A stretch of 64,000 bases of DNA from Stenotrophomonas maltophilia (GCF_002205165.1 NZ_NIVS01000043.1:62001-126000); one strand, 5' to 3'. Numbered from the stretch's first letter, positions 14,917 through 24,145 are shown. Notes: generated by a model not told the origin, from the sequence alone. Numbers and translations: made by a program.

Positions 14917-17088
14917 TTGACCACCCGTCTTGCCCTCGCCGTCGCCGTGACCCTCGGCCTTGCCCTGCCCGCCTATTCCGCCACCGCCGCCACCCCGGCC
15001 GCGACCACCGCCCAGCAGGCCAACCCGTTCTTCGCCGACAGCCCGCTGCCGCTGCACTTCCCGCAGTTCGACAAGATCAAGGACAGCGACTTCGCCCCCG
15101 CCTTCGACGCCGGCATGGCCCAGCAGCTCAAGGAAGTGGAGGCGATCGCCAACAACAAGGCCAAGCCGACCTTCGACAACACCCTCATCGCGCTGGAAAA
15201 GAGCGGTGAGACCCTGGACCGCGCCACCACCGTCTTCTTCAGCCTGGTCGGTGCCGACACCAACGACGCACGCAAGAAGCTGCAGGCCGACTACTCCGCC
15301 CGCTTCGCCGCGCACAGCGACGCCATCGCGCTGAACGGCAAGCTGTTTGCCCGCATCCAGACCCTGTATGACACCCGCACCCAGCTCGGCCTCGACGCCG
15401 AAGGCGTGCGCCTGGTCGAGAAGTACTACGAGAGCTACGTCCGCGCCGGCGCCAAGCTGTCCGAAGCCGACAAGACCAAGCTCAAGGAAATGAACGCCGA
15501 ACTGGCCAACCTGGGTACCAAGTTCAGCCAGAACGTGCTGGCCGAAGTGAACGCTTCGGCAATCACCGTCGATGACGTCAAGGAACTGGACGGCCTCTCG
15601 CAGGAGCAGATCTCCGCCGCTGCCGAAGCCGCCAAGGCCCGCGGCCAGGACGGTAAGTACGTCATCACCCTGCTCAACACCACCGGCCAGCCGCCGCTGA
15701 CCAATCTGGCCAACCGCGCCCTGCGCCAGAAGATCTACGAAGCCTCGGTGACCCGCGGCAGCCGCGGCGGCGAGTACGACAACACCGCCCTGGTCTCACG
15801 CATCATGCAGCTGCGTGCCGACAAGGCCAAGCTGATGGGCTTTGCGAACTTCGCCGCCTACAACCTGACCAACCAGACCGCCAAGACCCCTGAAGCGGTC
15901 AACGCCATGCTCGGCCAGCTCGCCCCGGCCGCCGTCGCCAACGCCAAGCGCGAAGCTGCCGACCTGCAGGCGATGATCGACAAGGAACAGAAGGCCGCCG
16001 GCAAGCCGACCTTCAAACTGGAAGCCTGGGACTGGGCGTTCTATAGCGAGAAGGTCCGCCAGGCCAAGTACAACTTCGACGAATCCCAGCTCAAGCCGTA
16101 CTTCGAAATGAAGAACGTGCTCGAGAACGGCGTCTTCCACGCCGCCCAGCTCGAATTCGGCCTGACCTTCAAGCAGCGCACCGACCTGCCGGTCTACCAC
16201 GACGACGTCACCGTCTACGACGTGTTCGATGCCGACGGCAGCCAGCTGGCGATCTTCATCTTCGACCCGTATGCACGCGCCTCCAAGCGCGGCGGTGCGT
16301 GGATGAACTCCTACGTCTCGCAGTCCGAACTGACCGGCTTCAAGCCGGTGGTCGCCAACCACCTCAACATCCCAAAGCCGCCGGCCGGCAAGCCGACCCT
16401 GCTGACCTGGGATGAAGTGACCACCACCTTCCACGAATTCGGCCACGCCCTGCACGGCATGTTCTCGAACGTGAAGTACCCGTATTTCTCGGGCACCTCG
16501 GTGCCGCGCGACTTCGTCGAGTTCCCCTCGCAGGTCAACGAGATGTGGGCCGATGACCCGGTCATCCTGAAGAACTACGCCAAGCACTACCAGAACGGCA
16601 CGGCCATGCCGCAGGCCCTGCTCGACAAGGTCGTCGCCGCCGCCAAGTTCAACCAGGGCTTCGCCACCACCGAATACCTTGGTGCGGCCATGCTGGATCA
16701 GCGCTGGCACCAGATCGGCCCGGACCAGGTGCCGGCCGCCAAGGACGTCATGAAGTTCGAAGCCGAGGCCCTGGCCAAGGACGGCATCTTCTACGCGCCG
16801 GTCCCGCCGCGTTACAAGACGCCGTACTTCAGCCACATCATGGGCGGCTACTCGGCCGGCTACTACGCCTACATCTGGTCCGAAGTGCTCGATGCCAACA
16901 CCCAGAAGTGGTTCCGCGAAAACGGTGGCCTGAGCCGCAAGAACGGCGACCACTTCCGCCAGACCCTGCTCTCCAAGGGCGGCAGCGTGGATGCGATGGA
17001 ACTGTTCCAGAACTTCGCCGGCCATGCCCCGCAGATCGAGCCGCTGCTCGAAAAGCGCGGCCTGACCTCCGGCGACGGCAAGAAGTAA
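14917..17088 (+). CDS. dcp: periplasmic peptidyl-dipeptidase Dcp (M3 metallopeptidase)
   Basis: This 723-residue precursor has a signal peptide (about 1-24), then a typical M3A helical protease. The zinc site HEFGH is at 506-510, with third ligand E535 in DFVEFPSQ. The stretch SGTSVPRDFVEFPSQ is diagnostic of Dcp. It removes dipeptides from peptide C-termini. The start is assigned to TTG 14917: GGAGAA ends six bases upstream and the signal peptide begins there. The in-frame ATG at 14803 would place extra polar residues before the signal. A strong terminator follows at 17115-17147. Confidence 0.93.
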   Translation: MTTRLALAVAVTLGLALPAYSATAATPAATTAQQANPFFADSPLPLHFPQFDKIKDSDFAPAFDAGMAQQLKEVEAIANNKAKPTFDNTLIALEKSGETLDRATTVFFSLVGADTNDARKKLQADYSARFAAHSDAIALNGKLFARIQTLYDTRTQLGLDAEGVRLVEKYYESYVRAGAKLSEADKTKLKEMNAELANLGTKFSQNVLAEVNASAITVDDVKELDGLSQEQISAAAEAAKARGQDGKYVITLLNTTGQPPLTNLANRALRQKIYEASVTRGSRGGEYDNTALVSRIMQLRADKAKLMGFANFAAYNLTNQTAKTPEAVNAMLGQLAPAAVANAKREAADLQAMIDKEQKAAGKPTFKLEAWDWAFYSEKVRQAKYNFDESQLKPYFEMKNVLENGVFHAAQLEFGLTFKQRTDLPVYHDDVTVYDVFDADGSQLAIFIFDPYARASKRGGAWMNSYVSQSELTGFKPVVANHLNIPKPPAGKPTLLTWDEVTTTFHEFGHALHGMFSNVKYPYFSGTSVPRDFVEFPSQVNEMWADDPVILKNYAKHYQNGTAMPQALLDKVVAAAKFNQGFATTEYLGAAMLDQRWHQIGPDQVPAAKDVMKFEAEALAKDGIFYAPVPPRYKTPYFSHIMGGYSAGYYAYIWSEVLDANTQKWFRENGGLSRKNGDHFRQTLLSKGGSVDAMELFQNFAGHAPQIEPLLEKRGLTSGDGKK

Positions 17089-17114
17089 GCGTCCGCCTCA
17101 ACGACGTGCACAAC

Positions 17115-17147
17115 GAAAAACGCCCGGCAGTGCCGGGCGTTTTTTTG
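17115..17147 (+). terminator. Rho-independent terminator of dcp
   Basis: AAAAACGCCCGGC and GCCGGGCG pair around a short loop and are followed by seven T residues. The A-run on the other side may also serve the convergent cfa gene. Confidence 0.9.
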
Positions 17148-17162
17148 TGCGGCCATCTCATC

Positions 17163-18281
17163 TCACCGCGGCGCCACATAGCCTCCAGGCACGCCGTTCG
17201 GCGACAACACCAGCTGCCACAACTGCGCATGGCGGCAGCGGAAGCTTGCCATCGAACCGGCCAGATAGAACCGCCACATCCGGCGGAACCGCTCGTCATA
17301 GCGCTGCCCATCCAGCCGCGGCCACGCCGCCTCGATGTTGGCCCGCCACGCCTGCAGCGTCCGGTCATAATCGGTGCCGAAGTTGTGCCAGTCCTCCAGC
17401 ACGAACAAACCCTCGAACGCCTCGGTCATCTGCGCTGCCGAGGGCAACATCGAGTTCGGGAAGATGTACTTTGCGATCCACGGGTCGGTGCGATGCCGCG
17501 ACAGATTGCTGCCGATCGAATGCAGCAGGAACAACCCTTCCGGCCGCAGGCAGCGCCGCGTCATCTCGAAATACCCGCGATAGTTCTTGTCGCCCACGTG
17601 CTCGAACATGCCTACCGACAGGATCGCGTCGAAGGATTCCTCCACCTCGTGGTAATCCTGCAGCCGTATCTCGATCGGCAACCCCGCGCACAACTGCCGC
17701 GCATATTCCGCCTGCTCGTGCGAGATCGTCACGCCCACCCCGGACACGCCGTAGCGCTCGGCCGCGAATTTGAGCGCCTCGCCCCAACCACAACCGATAT
17801 CCAGAATGCGTTGACCAGGACGCAGCCCCAGTTTGCGGCAGATCAGATCGAGCTTGGCCTCCTGCGCCGCATCCAGCTCCGTTGCCTCGCGCCAGTAACC
17901 GCAGCTGTAGACCAGCCGCTGGCCGAGCATCGCCTCGTACAGATCGTTGCCCAGATCGTAATGGCGGCGGCCGACCTCGAAGCTGCCGGCGCCGGCCTGC
18001 AGGTTGAACACCCGCGCCTTGAGCGCATCGGCCAGATCGCGCCAGCCGTGCACGCGCTCGTCCAGATGCGCCTGCATCAAGTGGAAGAGGAAGTCGTCCA
18101 GCGAGTGGGCGTCCCACTGCCCGTCCATGTAACTCTCGCCCAGGCCCAGCGAGCCCTGGGCCATGACCCGCGCATGGAAGCGCGGGTCGTGCACCGTGAT
18201 GTCCTGCGGCTGGTCACCATCGACGGTGACCCCCGCTTCATGCAGCAACCCTGTGACCCGTCGTTGCAGCCCAGCGTCCAC
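17163..18281 (-). CDS. cfa: cyclopropane-fatty-acyl-phospholipid synthase
   Basis: The protein has 372 residues, close to the family norm. The N-terminal lipid-binding domain contains GLGESYMDGQWD. The SAM-binding motif ILDIGCGWGE is at 159-168. Later conserved segments are GVTISHEQAEYA, SVGMFEHVG (active-site Glu) and the C-terminal region with FYLAGSMASFRCR. It methylates cis double bonds of membrane phospholipids with SAM. It lies 14 bases after the DUF3298-type lipoprotein gene and is probably cotranscribed with it. Confidence 0.93.
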   Translation of the reverse strand: MDAGLQRRVTGLLHEAGVTVDGDQPQDITVHDPRFHARVMAQGSLGLGESYMDGQWDAHSLDDFLFHLMQAHLDERVHGWRDLADALKARVFNLQAGAGSFEVGRRHYDLGNDLYEAMLGQRLVYSCGYWREATELDAAQEAKLDLICRKLGLRPGQRILDIGCGWGEALKFAAERYGVSGVGVTISHEQAEYARQLCAGLPIEIRLQDYHEVEESFDAILSVGMFEHVGDKNYRGYFEMTRRCLRPEGLFLLHSIGSNLSRHRTDPWIAKYIFPNSMLPSAAQMTEAFEGLFVLEDWHNFGTDYDRTLQAWRANIEAAWPRLDGQRYDERFRRMWRFYLAGSMASFRCRHAQLWQLVLSPNGVPGGYVAPR

Positions 18282-18295
18282 ATCGCCTCCGTCGG

Positions 18296-19150
18296 TCAGC
18301 CCCGGGCGAACAGCCCCGCCACATCCTGACCCGCGTGCGGCACCAGCACGGCGGCCGGGACGTCCACGGTCTGCGTGCCGTCCGAGTACGGCCCTACCTG
18401 GTAGGGCGGGAACACGAAGCGTATCGCAGAGATGCGTCCGTCGGAACCGGTCAGCGGCTGGAACTGGCTGAAGTTGTCGGCGCTGGGCCCGGTGCCATCG
18501 GCGATCATCCTGCTGGCGTTGCGCAGGGACTCCTGCATCTGCGCCGGCTCCAGCTCATCGCCGCTCAGGCGTGTGGCCACGCGTTCGCGCAGCTGGTCGG
18601 CCACGTAATCGCTGATCGCCTTCCAGCCCTTGTCGTCGGCCACCAGCTTGTCGGCGGTCAGCATCTGCTGCTGCTCCGGCAGCCACACGAAGCGCGCCAC
18701 CAGCGGCTCACCGTGGGCACCGCCGGTGTACCGGCTGCCATCGGCCGTGACCACCACCAGCTGCGGCGTCTCGAGCACCTTCTCAAAGGTCAGCGAGAGC
18801 TCGTAGGGCATGGTCGGCTTGTCATTGCCCAGCCCGTCCAGCGCCTGCTGCAGCTCTGCCCGCGCACTGTCGGCGTAGCCGCCCAGCGCCTTGGCCAGGC
18901 CCGGATACCGCGCGATGTCCGGCGGGTAGGTGATCCCGACCACGGCCTGCGGCGAGGTCTCGATCACGTCGCGCAGTTCGACCGGCGCGTCGGGAGCGAC
19001 CGCGGGTGCGGCCGGTTCGGCAGCCGTGTCGACCGGTGCCGCCGGGGCGTGTGTGTCGCCGTCGCGCTTGCAGCCTGCCAGCACCACCACGCCCATGGCC
19101 ACGGCCAACGCGCTGGCGCGCAGCGCGCGACGGTTTCCTGCGATGTTCAT
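18296..19150 (-). CDS. DUF3298/RsiV-like lipoprotein
   Basis: The product is a 284-residue precursor. The signal peptide ends in VVLAGC (lipobox). A low-complexity Ala/Pro linker follows, then a PdaC/DUF4163-like plus DUF3298 region: YELSLTFEKVLETPQLVVVTADGS, SRYTGGAHGEP, WLPEQQQMLTADKL and the terminal IRFVFPPYQVGPYSDGTQ. That segment is the hallmark of DUF3298, also found in the RsiV anti-sigma ectodomain. Here it is a free lipoprotein without an anti-sigma part. ATG 19150 follows an AGGGGA ribosome site; longer upstream starts precede no signal. It is upstream of and likely cotranscribed with cfa. Confidence 0.82.
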   Translation of the reverse strand: MNIAGNRRALRASALAVAMGVVVLAGCKRDGDTHAPAAPVDTAAEPAAPAVAPDAPVELRDVIETSPQAVVGITYPPDIARYPGLAKALGGYADSARAELQQALDGLGNDKPTMPYELSLTFEKVLETPQLVVVTADGSRYTGGAHGEPLVARFVWLPEQQQMLTADKLVADDKGWKAISDYVADQLRERVATRLSGDELEPAQMQESLRNASRMIADGTGPSADNFSQFQPLTGSDGRISAIRFVFPPYQVGPYSDGTQTVDVPAAVLVPHAGQDVAGLFARG

Positions 19151-19215
19151 CCTGAAATCCCCTTGTTGTAACCCACCATCATGATCGGCCATCCCTGAAG
19201 CATGACCCGCTGTCG

Positions 19216-19518
19216 TCATCGGACCAGCAGGTCGTCGTACTCCTCGTGCCGCTGCAGGAACGCCTCAGCGTAAGCGCAGGCCGGCACCACCTTGAATTTC
19301 TGTTCGCGTGCATAGCGCAGCGCCACCTTGGTCAACTCACCCGCGATGCCGCGGCCGGCGATCGGCTCGGGCACCTCGGTGTGGGTGATGATCATCCGCT
19401 TGCGCTTGATCTGGTAATCCAGCAGCGCCAGATGCCCTTTGACCCGGGCCTGGAACCGGTGATGGGCCAGATCGTGCTCCACCTCGTAAGCCAGTCCGGG
19501 CGGCGTGACCGAAGCCAT
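19216..19518 (-). CDS. YjdJ-type small GNAT N-acetyltransferase
   Basis: The protein has 100 residues, the size of the compact GCN5-related N-acetyltransferase family that includes YjdJ. The core HTEVPEPIAGRGIAGELTKVAL holds the acetyl-CoA pyrophosphate loop (GRGIAG). It is followed by VVPACAYAEAFLQRHEEY, the usual C-terminal active-site segment. The acceptor substrate is unknown. ATG 19518 is chosen because CAGGAGA lies just upstream; the in-frame upstream extension is not conserved-looking. It lies 65 bases upstream of the lipoprotein gene on the same strand. Confidence 0.85.
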   Translation of the reverse strand: MASVTPPGLAYEVEHDLAHHRFQARVKGHLALLDYQIKRKRMIITHTEVPEPIAGRGIAGELTKVALRYAREQKFKVVPACAYAEAFLQRHEEYDDLLVR

Positions 19519-19670
19519 GAGCGGTGTCTCCTGCGGCGACTGCAGCGATAGTGCGCAGCCGGCCGCCATGATCGCGTGAAGCCTGAACAGGGGCAAGCAG
19601 CGACGTGATGCGTCACATCCAGCCCTAAAGCCGGGCGCCTTCCGGCCGATATCAGCGTCGGACAGGGCGT

Positions 19671-19689
19671 AAAAGCTGGCATGGCTTTT
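19671..19689 (+). promoter_or_regulatory. inverted repeat upstream of a small gene
   Basis: AAAAGC, a seven-base loop and GCTTTT form an AT-rich dyad 40 bases before the 59-residue gene at 19731. It may be part of that gene's promoter or leader. It is short, so chance cannot be excluded. Confidence 0.35.
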
Positions 19690-19730
19690 GCGAAGACTTG
19701 CCTGCACGCACCCGTTTTCCGGAGGTCCGC

Positions 19731-19910
19731 ATGGACAACGCCGCACCCGCCCCCACCGCCCACGGCGATGCCGACAGCTCGCTGCTCGAAGGCCTGTTCC
19801 AGCTGGCCGTGAACGGCCAGACGCAGGGCTGGGAATTCGACCAGATCGACAACGAGGTCTATGCCCGCCTGCTCAGCACCTATGGCGTGGACGGCAAGAA
19901 GGCCGCGTGA
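19731..19910 (+). CDS. 59-residue conserved-looking protein, unknown function
   Basis: A well-formed GGAGG ribosome site five bases before ATG 19731 supports translation. The product is acidic and probably helical, without signal peptide or membrane segment. It contains SSLLEGLFQLAVNGQTQGW and FDQIDNEVYARLLSTYGVDG. I recognise no domain. The stop codon lies in the loop of a perfect hairpin (19899-19921), suggesting a short, self-contained transcript. It is divergent from the GNAT gene. Confidence 0.7.
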   Translation: MDNAAPAPTAHGDADSSLLEGLFQLAVNGQTQGWEFDQIDNEVYARLLSTYGVDGKKAA

Positions 19911-19921
19911 TCCGCGGCCTT
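19899..19921 (+). terminator. hairpin enclosing the stop codon of the small gene
   Basis: AAGGCCGCG and CGCGGCCTT form a perfect nine-pair stem around TGATC, whose TGA is the stop codon of the preceding gene. No T-run follows, so it may be a weak terminator or a 3' stabiliser. Confidence 0.55.
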
Positions 19922-19967
19922 CCAGAGTGCCTGGATACGTACCGGCCTTGGGCTGGTACGCGCCGGC

Positions 19968-20591
19968 TCAACCGCCGAGGCGGAAGGTCGGGTTGCTCAG
20001 CTCACGCAGGAAGTGGCTGAAGATGCTCGGCTGCATGGCCAGCATGAACAGCACGCCAAAGGCCGCACCGGCCAGATGTGCACTGTGGTTGATCCGGTCG
20101 CCGCCGCGGCGGTCCATCCAGATGCTGTAGCCCACGTAGAACACCGCATAGATGATCGCCGGGGCCGGAATGAACAGCACCAGGATGATCGACCACGGCT
20201 TGATCAGGATGAAGGCGAACAGCACCGCCGAGACCGCACCGGACGCCCCCAGGCTGAGGTAGTTCGGGTTCTTCTGGTTCTTCAGGTAGCTGGGCAGGAT
20301 CGAGACCAGCAACGCGCCCAGGTAGAACGCCGGATAGGTCAGGTAGCTGCCGCTCAACTGCAGCATCACCTGTTCGATGAAGCCGCCGAAGAAGAACAGC
20401 GTGATCATGTTGAACGCCAGGTGCGACAGGTCGGCGTGGATGAACCCGTAGGTGATCAGGCGATCGTACTGACGGTTGCGATCCACTGCCGGCGGCCACA
20501 GGATCAGGCGGTCGGCCAGCGCGCGGTTCTTGAACGCCATCCACGACACGATGACGGTGATGGCGATCAGCAGCAGGTTGACTGGGGTCAT
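19968..20591 (-). CDS. rhomboid-family intramembrane serine protease
   Basis: The protein has 207 residues and about six membrane helices. Catalytic residues fit rhomboid: S117 in LSLGASGAVSA and H172 in NHSAHLAGAAFG. The conserved TYGFIHADLSHLAFNM segment supplies the His/Asn oxyanion region. It cleaves transmembrane substrates; the substrate is unknown. ATG 20591 starts seven bases after the stop of the peptide transporter gene, so the pair is likely one transcription unit. The longer in-frame start upstream would overlap that gene extensively and is not used. Confidence 0.9.
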   Translation of the reverse strand: MTPVNLLLIAITVIVSWMAFKNRALADRLILWPPAVDRNRQYDRLITYGFIHADLSHLAFNMITLFFFGGFIEQVMLQLSGSYLTYPAFYLGALLVSILPSYLKNQKNPNYLSLGASGAVSAVLFAFILIKPWSIILVLFIPAPAIIYAVFYVGYSIWMDRRGGDRINHSAHLAGAAFGVLFMLAMQPSIFSHFLRELSNPTFRLGG

Positions 20592-20598
20592 GTCAGGC

Positions 20599-22161
20599 TC
20601 AGGCGGTGCGGTAGTTGTCGACCATACGATAGCGCTTGGCATACCAACCGAAGGCCAACGCCGCCAGGAACGCAAAGCCGGCGAAGAAGAACATCAGGAA
20701 CGCCGCCTCGCTCAACCCGGTACTGGCGATCTGGTGGGTCACCGTATCGTTGCGCACCGCCGCGTTGGACAGCAGCACCCACAGGTTGCCGATGGTGGTG
20801 GTCAGGTTCCAGAAGCTCATCACCACGCCCTTCATCGCCTGCGGCGCCTGGCTGTAGGCGAACTCCAGGCCGGTGGCCGAGACCAGCACCTCACCGAAGG
20901 TCAGCAGCGCGTAGGGCAGCATCTGCCAGAAGATGGACATGACGTTGCCGCCATCCATCATCACCTGGATACCGCCGACCACGATCCAGGCCAGGCCGCT
21001 GAAGGCGATACCGGCGGTCATCCGGCGCAGCGCGGTCGGCTCGAAGCCGAAACGGCGCAGCATCGGGTACAGCACCAGGTTGTTGAACGGGATCAGGATC
21101 ATCACCAGAAGCGGGTTCAGCGCCTGCATCTGCGAGGCGGTGAACCAGCTCGGCATCGACATCTGCTGGCCCTGCAGGACCCAGGTCGAGGCCTTCTGGT
21201 CGAACAGCGAGAAGAACGGGGTGGTCAGCGCGAAGATCACCAGCACGCGCAGCACCGAGCGCACGCCTTCCACGGCCTCGGCCGGATGCACCGCACGGGC
21301 GCGGTCCAGCTGGATCCAGGTACCGCCACCGATACCGGCCAGCAGCAGGACCAGCGCGATGCACAGGCAGATCACGATCCCCAGGCTGCCGACCAGGCCC
21401 ATCGAGGCCACCGCCAGCACCGCACCGAGGATGGCCAGGGTACGGCCCGGCCGCCCCTTGCCCGGCACCTGCGCCGACAGCGCGGTCCGCACGACGTTGC
21501 CGAACGAATGCGGGTCCTTCGGCGGCAGCGGGACCAGCACATAGCGCTTGCGGCCCATCCAGAACACGAAGGTGGCCACGAACATCAGGATGCCCGGGAT
21601 GCCGAAGGCCCACGACGGACCGAGGTTTTTCAGCGCCAGCGGAATCAGCAGCGAGGCGAACAGCGAGCCGAAGTTGATGATCCAGTAGAAGGCGTCGAAC
21701 ACGATCTTGGCCAGATGCTTGTTGCTCTGGTCGAACTGGTCGCCCATGAACGAGGCCACCAGCGGCTTGATGCCACCGGCGCCCAGCGCGATCAGGCCCA
21801 GGCCGACGAAGAAGCCCTGGCGGCTGTCCTCGAAGATCGCCAGGCAGGCATGGCCGGCGCAGTAGATCAGGCTGAACCACAGGATGGTGTGGTACTTGCC
21901 GAAAAACTTGTCGGCCAGCCAGCCACCGAGCAGCGGGAAGAAATACACGCCGATCATGAAGCTGTGCATGATGTCCTTGGCCTCGCCGGCCCGGCCATCG
22001 GCGGTGATCTCCTGCAGCAGCAGCGAGGTGATCAGGAACTGCACCAGGATGTTGCGCATCCCATAGAAGCTGAAGCGTTCGCAGGCCTCATTGCCGATAA
22101 TGTAGGGAATCTGGCGCGGCATCTTTCCTTTGCCTGCGCTGGCGGCTGCGATATTGCTCAT
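20599..22161 (-). CDS. POT/PTR-family proton-dependent peptide transporter
   Basis: The protein has 520 residues and about 12-14 membrane helices. The N-terminal IGNEACERFSFYGMRNIL is the ExxERFxYY-type proton and peptide site of the POT family. FDAFYWIINFGSLFA is the PTR2 signature. It imports di- and tripeptides with protons. The long upstream extension of the frame is not hydrophobic and is rejected in favour of ATG 22161. It heads a likely two-gene unit with the rhomboid gene. Periplasmic Dcp (14917) would produce suitable dipeptides, though the two genes are not linked. Confidence 0.92.
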   Translation of the reverse strand: MSNIAAASAGKGKMPRQIPYIIGNEACERFSFYGMRNILVQFLITSLLLQEITADGRAGEAKDIMHSFMIGVYFFPLLGGWLADKFFGKYHTILWFSLIYCAGHACLAIFEDSRQGFFVGLGLIALGAGGIKPLVASFMGDQFDQSNKHLAKIVFDAFYWIINFGSLFASLLIPLALKNLGPSWAFGIPGILMFVATFVFWMGRKRYVLVPLPPKDPHSFGNVVRTALSAQVPGKGRPGRTLAILGAVLAVASMGLVGSLGIVICLCIALVLLLAGIGGGTWIQLDRARAVHPAEAVEGVRSVLRVLVIFALTTPFFSLFDQKASTWVLQGQQMSMPSWFTASQMQALNPLLVMILIPFNNLVLYPMLRRFGFEPTALRRMTAGIAFSGLAWIVVGGIQVMMDGGNVMSIFWQMLPYALLTFGEVLVSATGLEFAYSQAPQAMKGVVMSFWNLTTTIGNLWVLLSNAAVRNDTVTHQIASTGLSEAAFLMFFFAGFAFLAALAFGWYAKRYRMVDNYRTA

Positions 22162-22338
22162 CCTGTGGGGCTGTCCTGCGAACACGAAAGGACGAAGATT
22201 ACCGGAAGCCCCTACCCCAGCGCACGCTGCACAGCTGCATGACAGGGGCCGGCGGACATGGCAGGCGGGCTGAAAACGACCGCGCGCGATGCCACCCGTG
22301 TCACGGATCGTCGACGGCGGACGCGTAAACTTATCGTT

Positions 22339-23187
22339 ATGCGCACGCACATCACTGACGGGACCCGACGTTGGACAGGCTGGATCCTGCTGCTGTTGCT
22401 GGCGGCCCCCGCCGCCTGGGCGCATGCACGTCAGGCCGACGATGCCCTGCCCTCGCTGAAGATCGCCACGCTGGAACTGCCGACCCAGGATGATGCGCAG
22501 TGGCAGCAACGGCGGGACCAGGTACTGAAGTTGCTGGAGTCGATGCAGCCGGACGTGATCGCAGTACAGCGTGTGCTGCAGACCCAGGGCCGCAACCCCG
22601 CCTGCTGGCTGGCCAGCCGGCTGCGCTACAGCTGCGATTTCGTCACCGCCGATCCGCCCAGCCAGCCGCTGCGCTACGGAAGCGCGATGCTGACCCGGCT
22701 GCCGGTGACCGATGACGCCGTCACCCTGCTGCACCCGCCCGGGCAGTTCAGCGCGGCCGGTATGCTGCGGATCAAGCTGCGCGAGGAACTGATCAACATC
22801 TACGTGGCCCGGCTGCGGCCGGAGCCGGACGACACGCAGGTCCGACGGCACCAGACCAGCGATCTGATGACCTGGATCGGCGCCACCGCTGACGGTCTGC
22901 CGTCGTTGATCGCCGGCGACTTCTCGGCCGAGATCACCGAGCTGGTCGGCAGCACCCCCGGCTTCCAGCCGGCCCGCAAGAACCCCGGCGAACGCGTGGA
23001 CCCGCCGTCATTGGCCGGCGCGGCACGCGGCCACGGTCTGGACGTGCTGTTCCAGGTCAAGCACTTCGGTGGCATCCGCCAGGACAGCATCAAGCTGCCG
23101 GCCAGCGAGGGCGACGCGGCGGCGATGCGGCTGGGCACCATGGCGACCCTGCGCCTGCAGACGCCGGAGAGCACCGCGGCGCCCTGA
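22339..23187 (+). CDS. EEP-superfamily secreted protein lacking catalytic residues
   Basis: The 282-residue product has a signal peptide (about 12-30) and an exonuclease/endonuclease/phosphatase fold. It is a clear paralogue of the protein at 34484-35368: shared framework includes QPDVIAVQ, FVTADPP, RYGSAMLTR and LPSLIAGDF. The metal and catalytic positions are altered. The paralogue's N44 is replaced by E46, E75 by R78, H156 by R158 and N196 by S196. The terminal Asp-His pair is missing. It is therefore probably a pseudoenzyme or a binding protein. ATG 22339 is used because the signal peptide follows it directly; an ATG at 22258 is also in frame. Confidence 0.78.
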   Translation: MRTHITDGTRRWTGWILLLLLAAPAAWAHARQADDALPSLKIATLELPTQDDAQWQQRRDQVLKLLESMQPDVIAVQRVLQTQGRNPACWLASRLRYSCDFVTADPPSQPLRYGSAMLTRLPVTDDAVTLLHPPGQFSAAGMLRIKLREELINIYVARLRPEPDDTQVRRHQTSDLMTWIGATADGLPSLIAGDFSAEITELVGSTPGFQPARKNPGERVDPPSLAGAARGHGLDVLFQVKHFGGIRQDSIKLPASEGDAAAMRLGTMATLRLQTPESTAAP

Positions 23188-23210
23188 GCCGTGCAGCGCT
23201 GGTACGCCCA

Positions 23211-23247
23211 ACGAAAAACGGCCAGGCATCGCTGCCTGGCCGTTCGT
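23211..23247. terminator. terminator between EEP-like gene and sodA
   Basis: AACGGCCAGGCA and TGCCTGGCCGTT pair around TCGC, preceded by AAAAA and followed by a T-rich end. It can terminate both convergent genes. Confidence 0.85.
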
Positions 23248-23267
23248 CTTTCAGATCACCGTGCCGA

Positions 23268-23879
23268 TCAGGCAATGGCTTCCTGGTAACGACGCTCGAC
23301 TTCGTTCCAGTCGACGACGTTGAAGAACGCGCCGATGTATTCCGGGCGACGGTTCTGGTACTTCAGGTAGTACGCGTGTTCCCACACGTCCAGGGCCAGG
23401 ATCGGCGTGTTGCCGTCCATCAGCGGGCTGTCCTGGTTGGCGCTGCTTTCCACCACGACCTTCTTGTCCGGGGTGACGCTCAGCCAGGCCCAGCCGCTGC
23501 CGAAGCGGGTCAGGGCTGCCTTGGTGAAGGCTTCCTTGAACTTTTCCAGGCCGCCCAGCTGCGAATCGATGGCCTTGGCCACATCGCCCACCGGTGCGCC
23601 GCCGCCGTTGGGCGACATCACGGTCCAGAACAGGGTGTGGTTGGCATGGCCGCCGCCGTTGTTGCGCACGACGCCCTGCAGGTTTTCCGGAAGGGACTTG
23701 GTCTTCTTGACCAGATCTTCAACCGGCAGGTCGGCATATTCGGTGCCTTCCAGCGCGGCGTTGACGTTGTTGATATACGTCTGGTGATGCTTGGTGTGGT
23801 GGATTTCCATCGTCGCTGCGTCGATATGCGGCTCGAGCGCGTCGTAGGCGTAGGACAGCTTGGGGAGGGTATAGGCCAT
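23268..23879 (-). CDS. sodA: manganese superoxide dismutase
   Basis: The protein has 203 residues, typical for SodA. Metal ligands are H27, H81 ([10 protein letters not shown]), D164 and H168 (DVWEHAYY). Gln149 in SSANQDSPL is the residue position that favours manganese over iron. It has no signal peptide, so it is cytoplasmic and converts superoxide to peroxide. The start at 23879 follows AGGAGA; an in-frame ATG seven codons upstream overlaps that site. The 266-base upstream intergenic region (23880-24145) also serves the divergent RNase gene. Confidence 0.94.
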   Translation of the reverse strand: MAYTLPKLSYAYDALEPHIDAATMEIHHTKHHQTYINNVNAALEGTEYADLPVEDLVKKTKSLPENLQGVVRNNGGGHANHTLFWTVMSPNGGGAPVGDVAKAIDSQLGGLEKFKEAFTKAALTRFGSGWAWLSVTPDKKVVVESSANQDSPLMDGNTPILALDVWEHAYYLKYQNRRPEYIGAFFNVVDWNEVERRYQEAIA

Positions 23880-24145
23880 GTGGTTCTCCTGATAGCTCAC
23901 TCACCCGGCAAAGACCGGGCGTTGCGGAGTCGATGATGGGGATGGCCTGCAAGCTTACCAAGGGTCATGTAAAGGAAACTTCGTCCTGCGCGGTCGATCC
24001 CGTGTCGGGACCGTTACGCGACAGTGACGGTGCATGCAGGTGCAGCGGACACGCTACCGTGCAGCAGGGCCGTTCGGCTGGGCCTCACCGTGACGGGCGA
24101 TGATCGCAGTAGAGTAGTCCCCTCGCCCATCGCCCCTGGCCCCTC

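Noticed and set aside
22299..22312. Possible third ECF41 promoter (TGTCACG near CGTC) before the EEP-like gene
   Set aside because: Only three bases separate the two elements instead of 16, and the first element has a mismatch.
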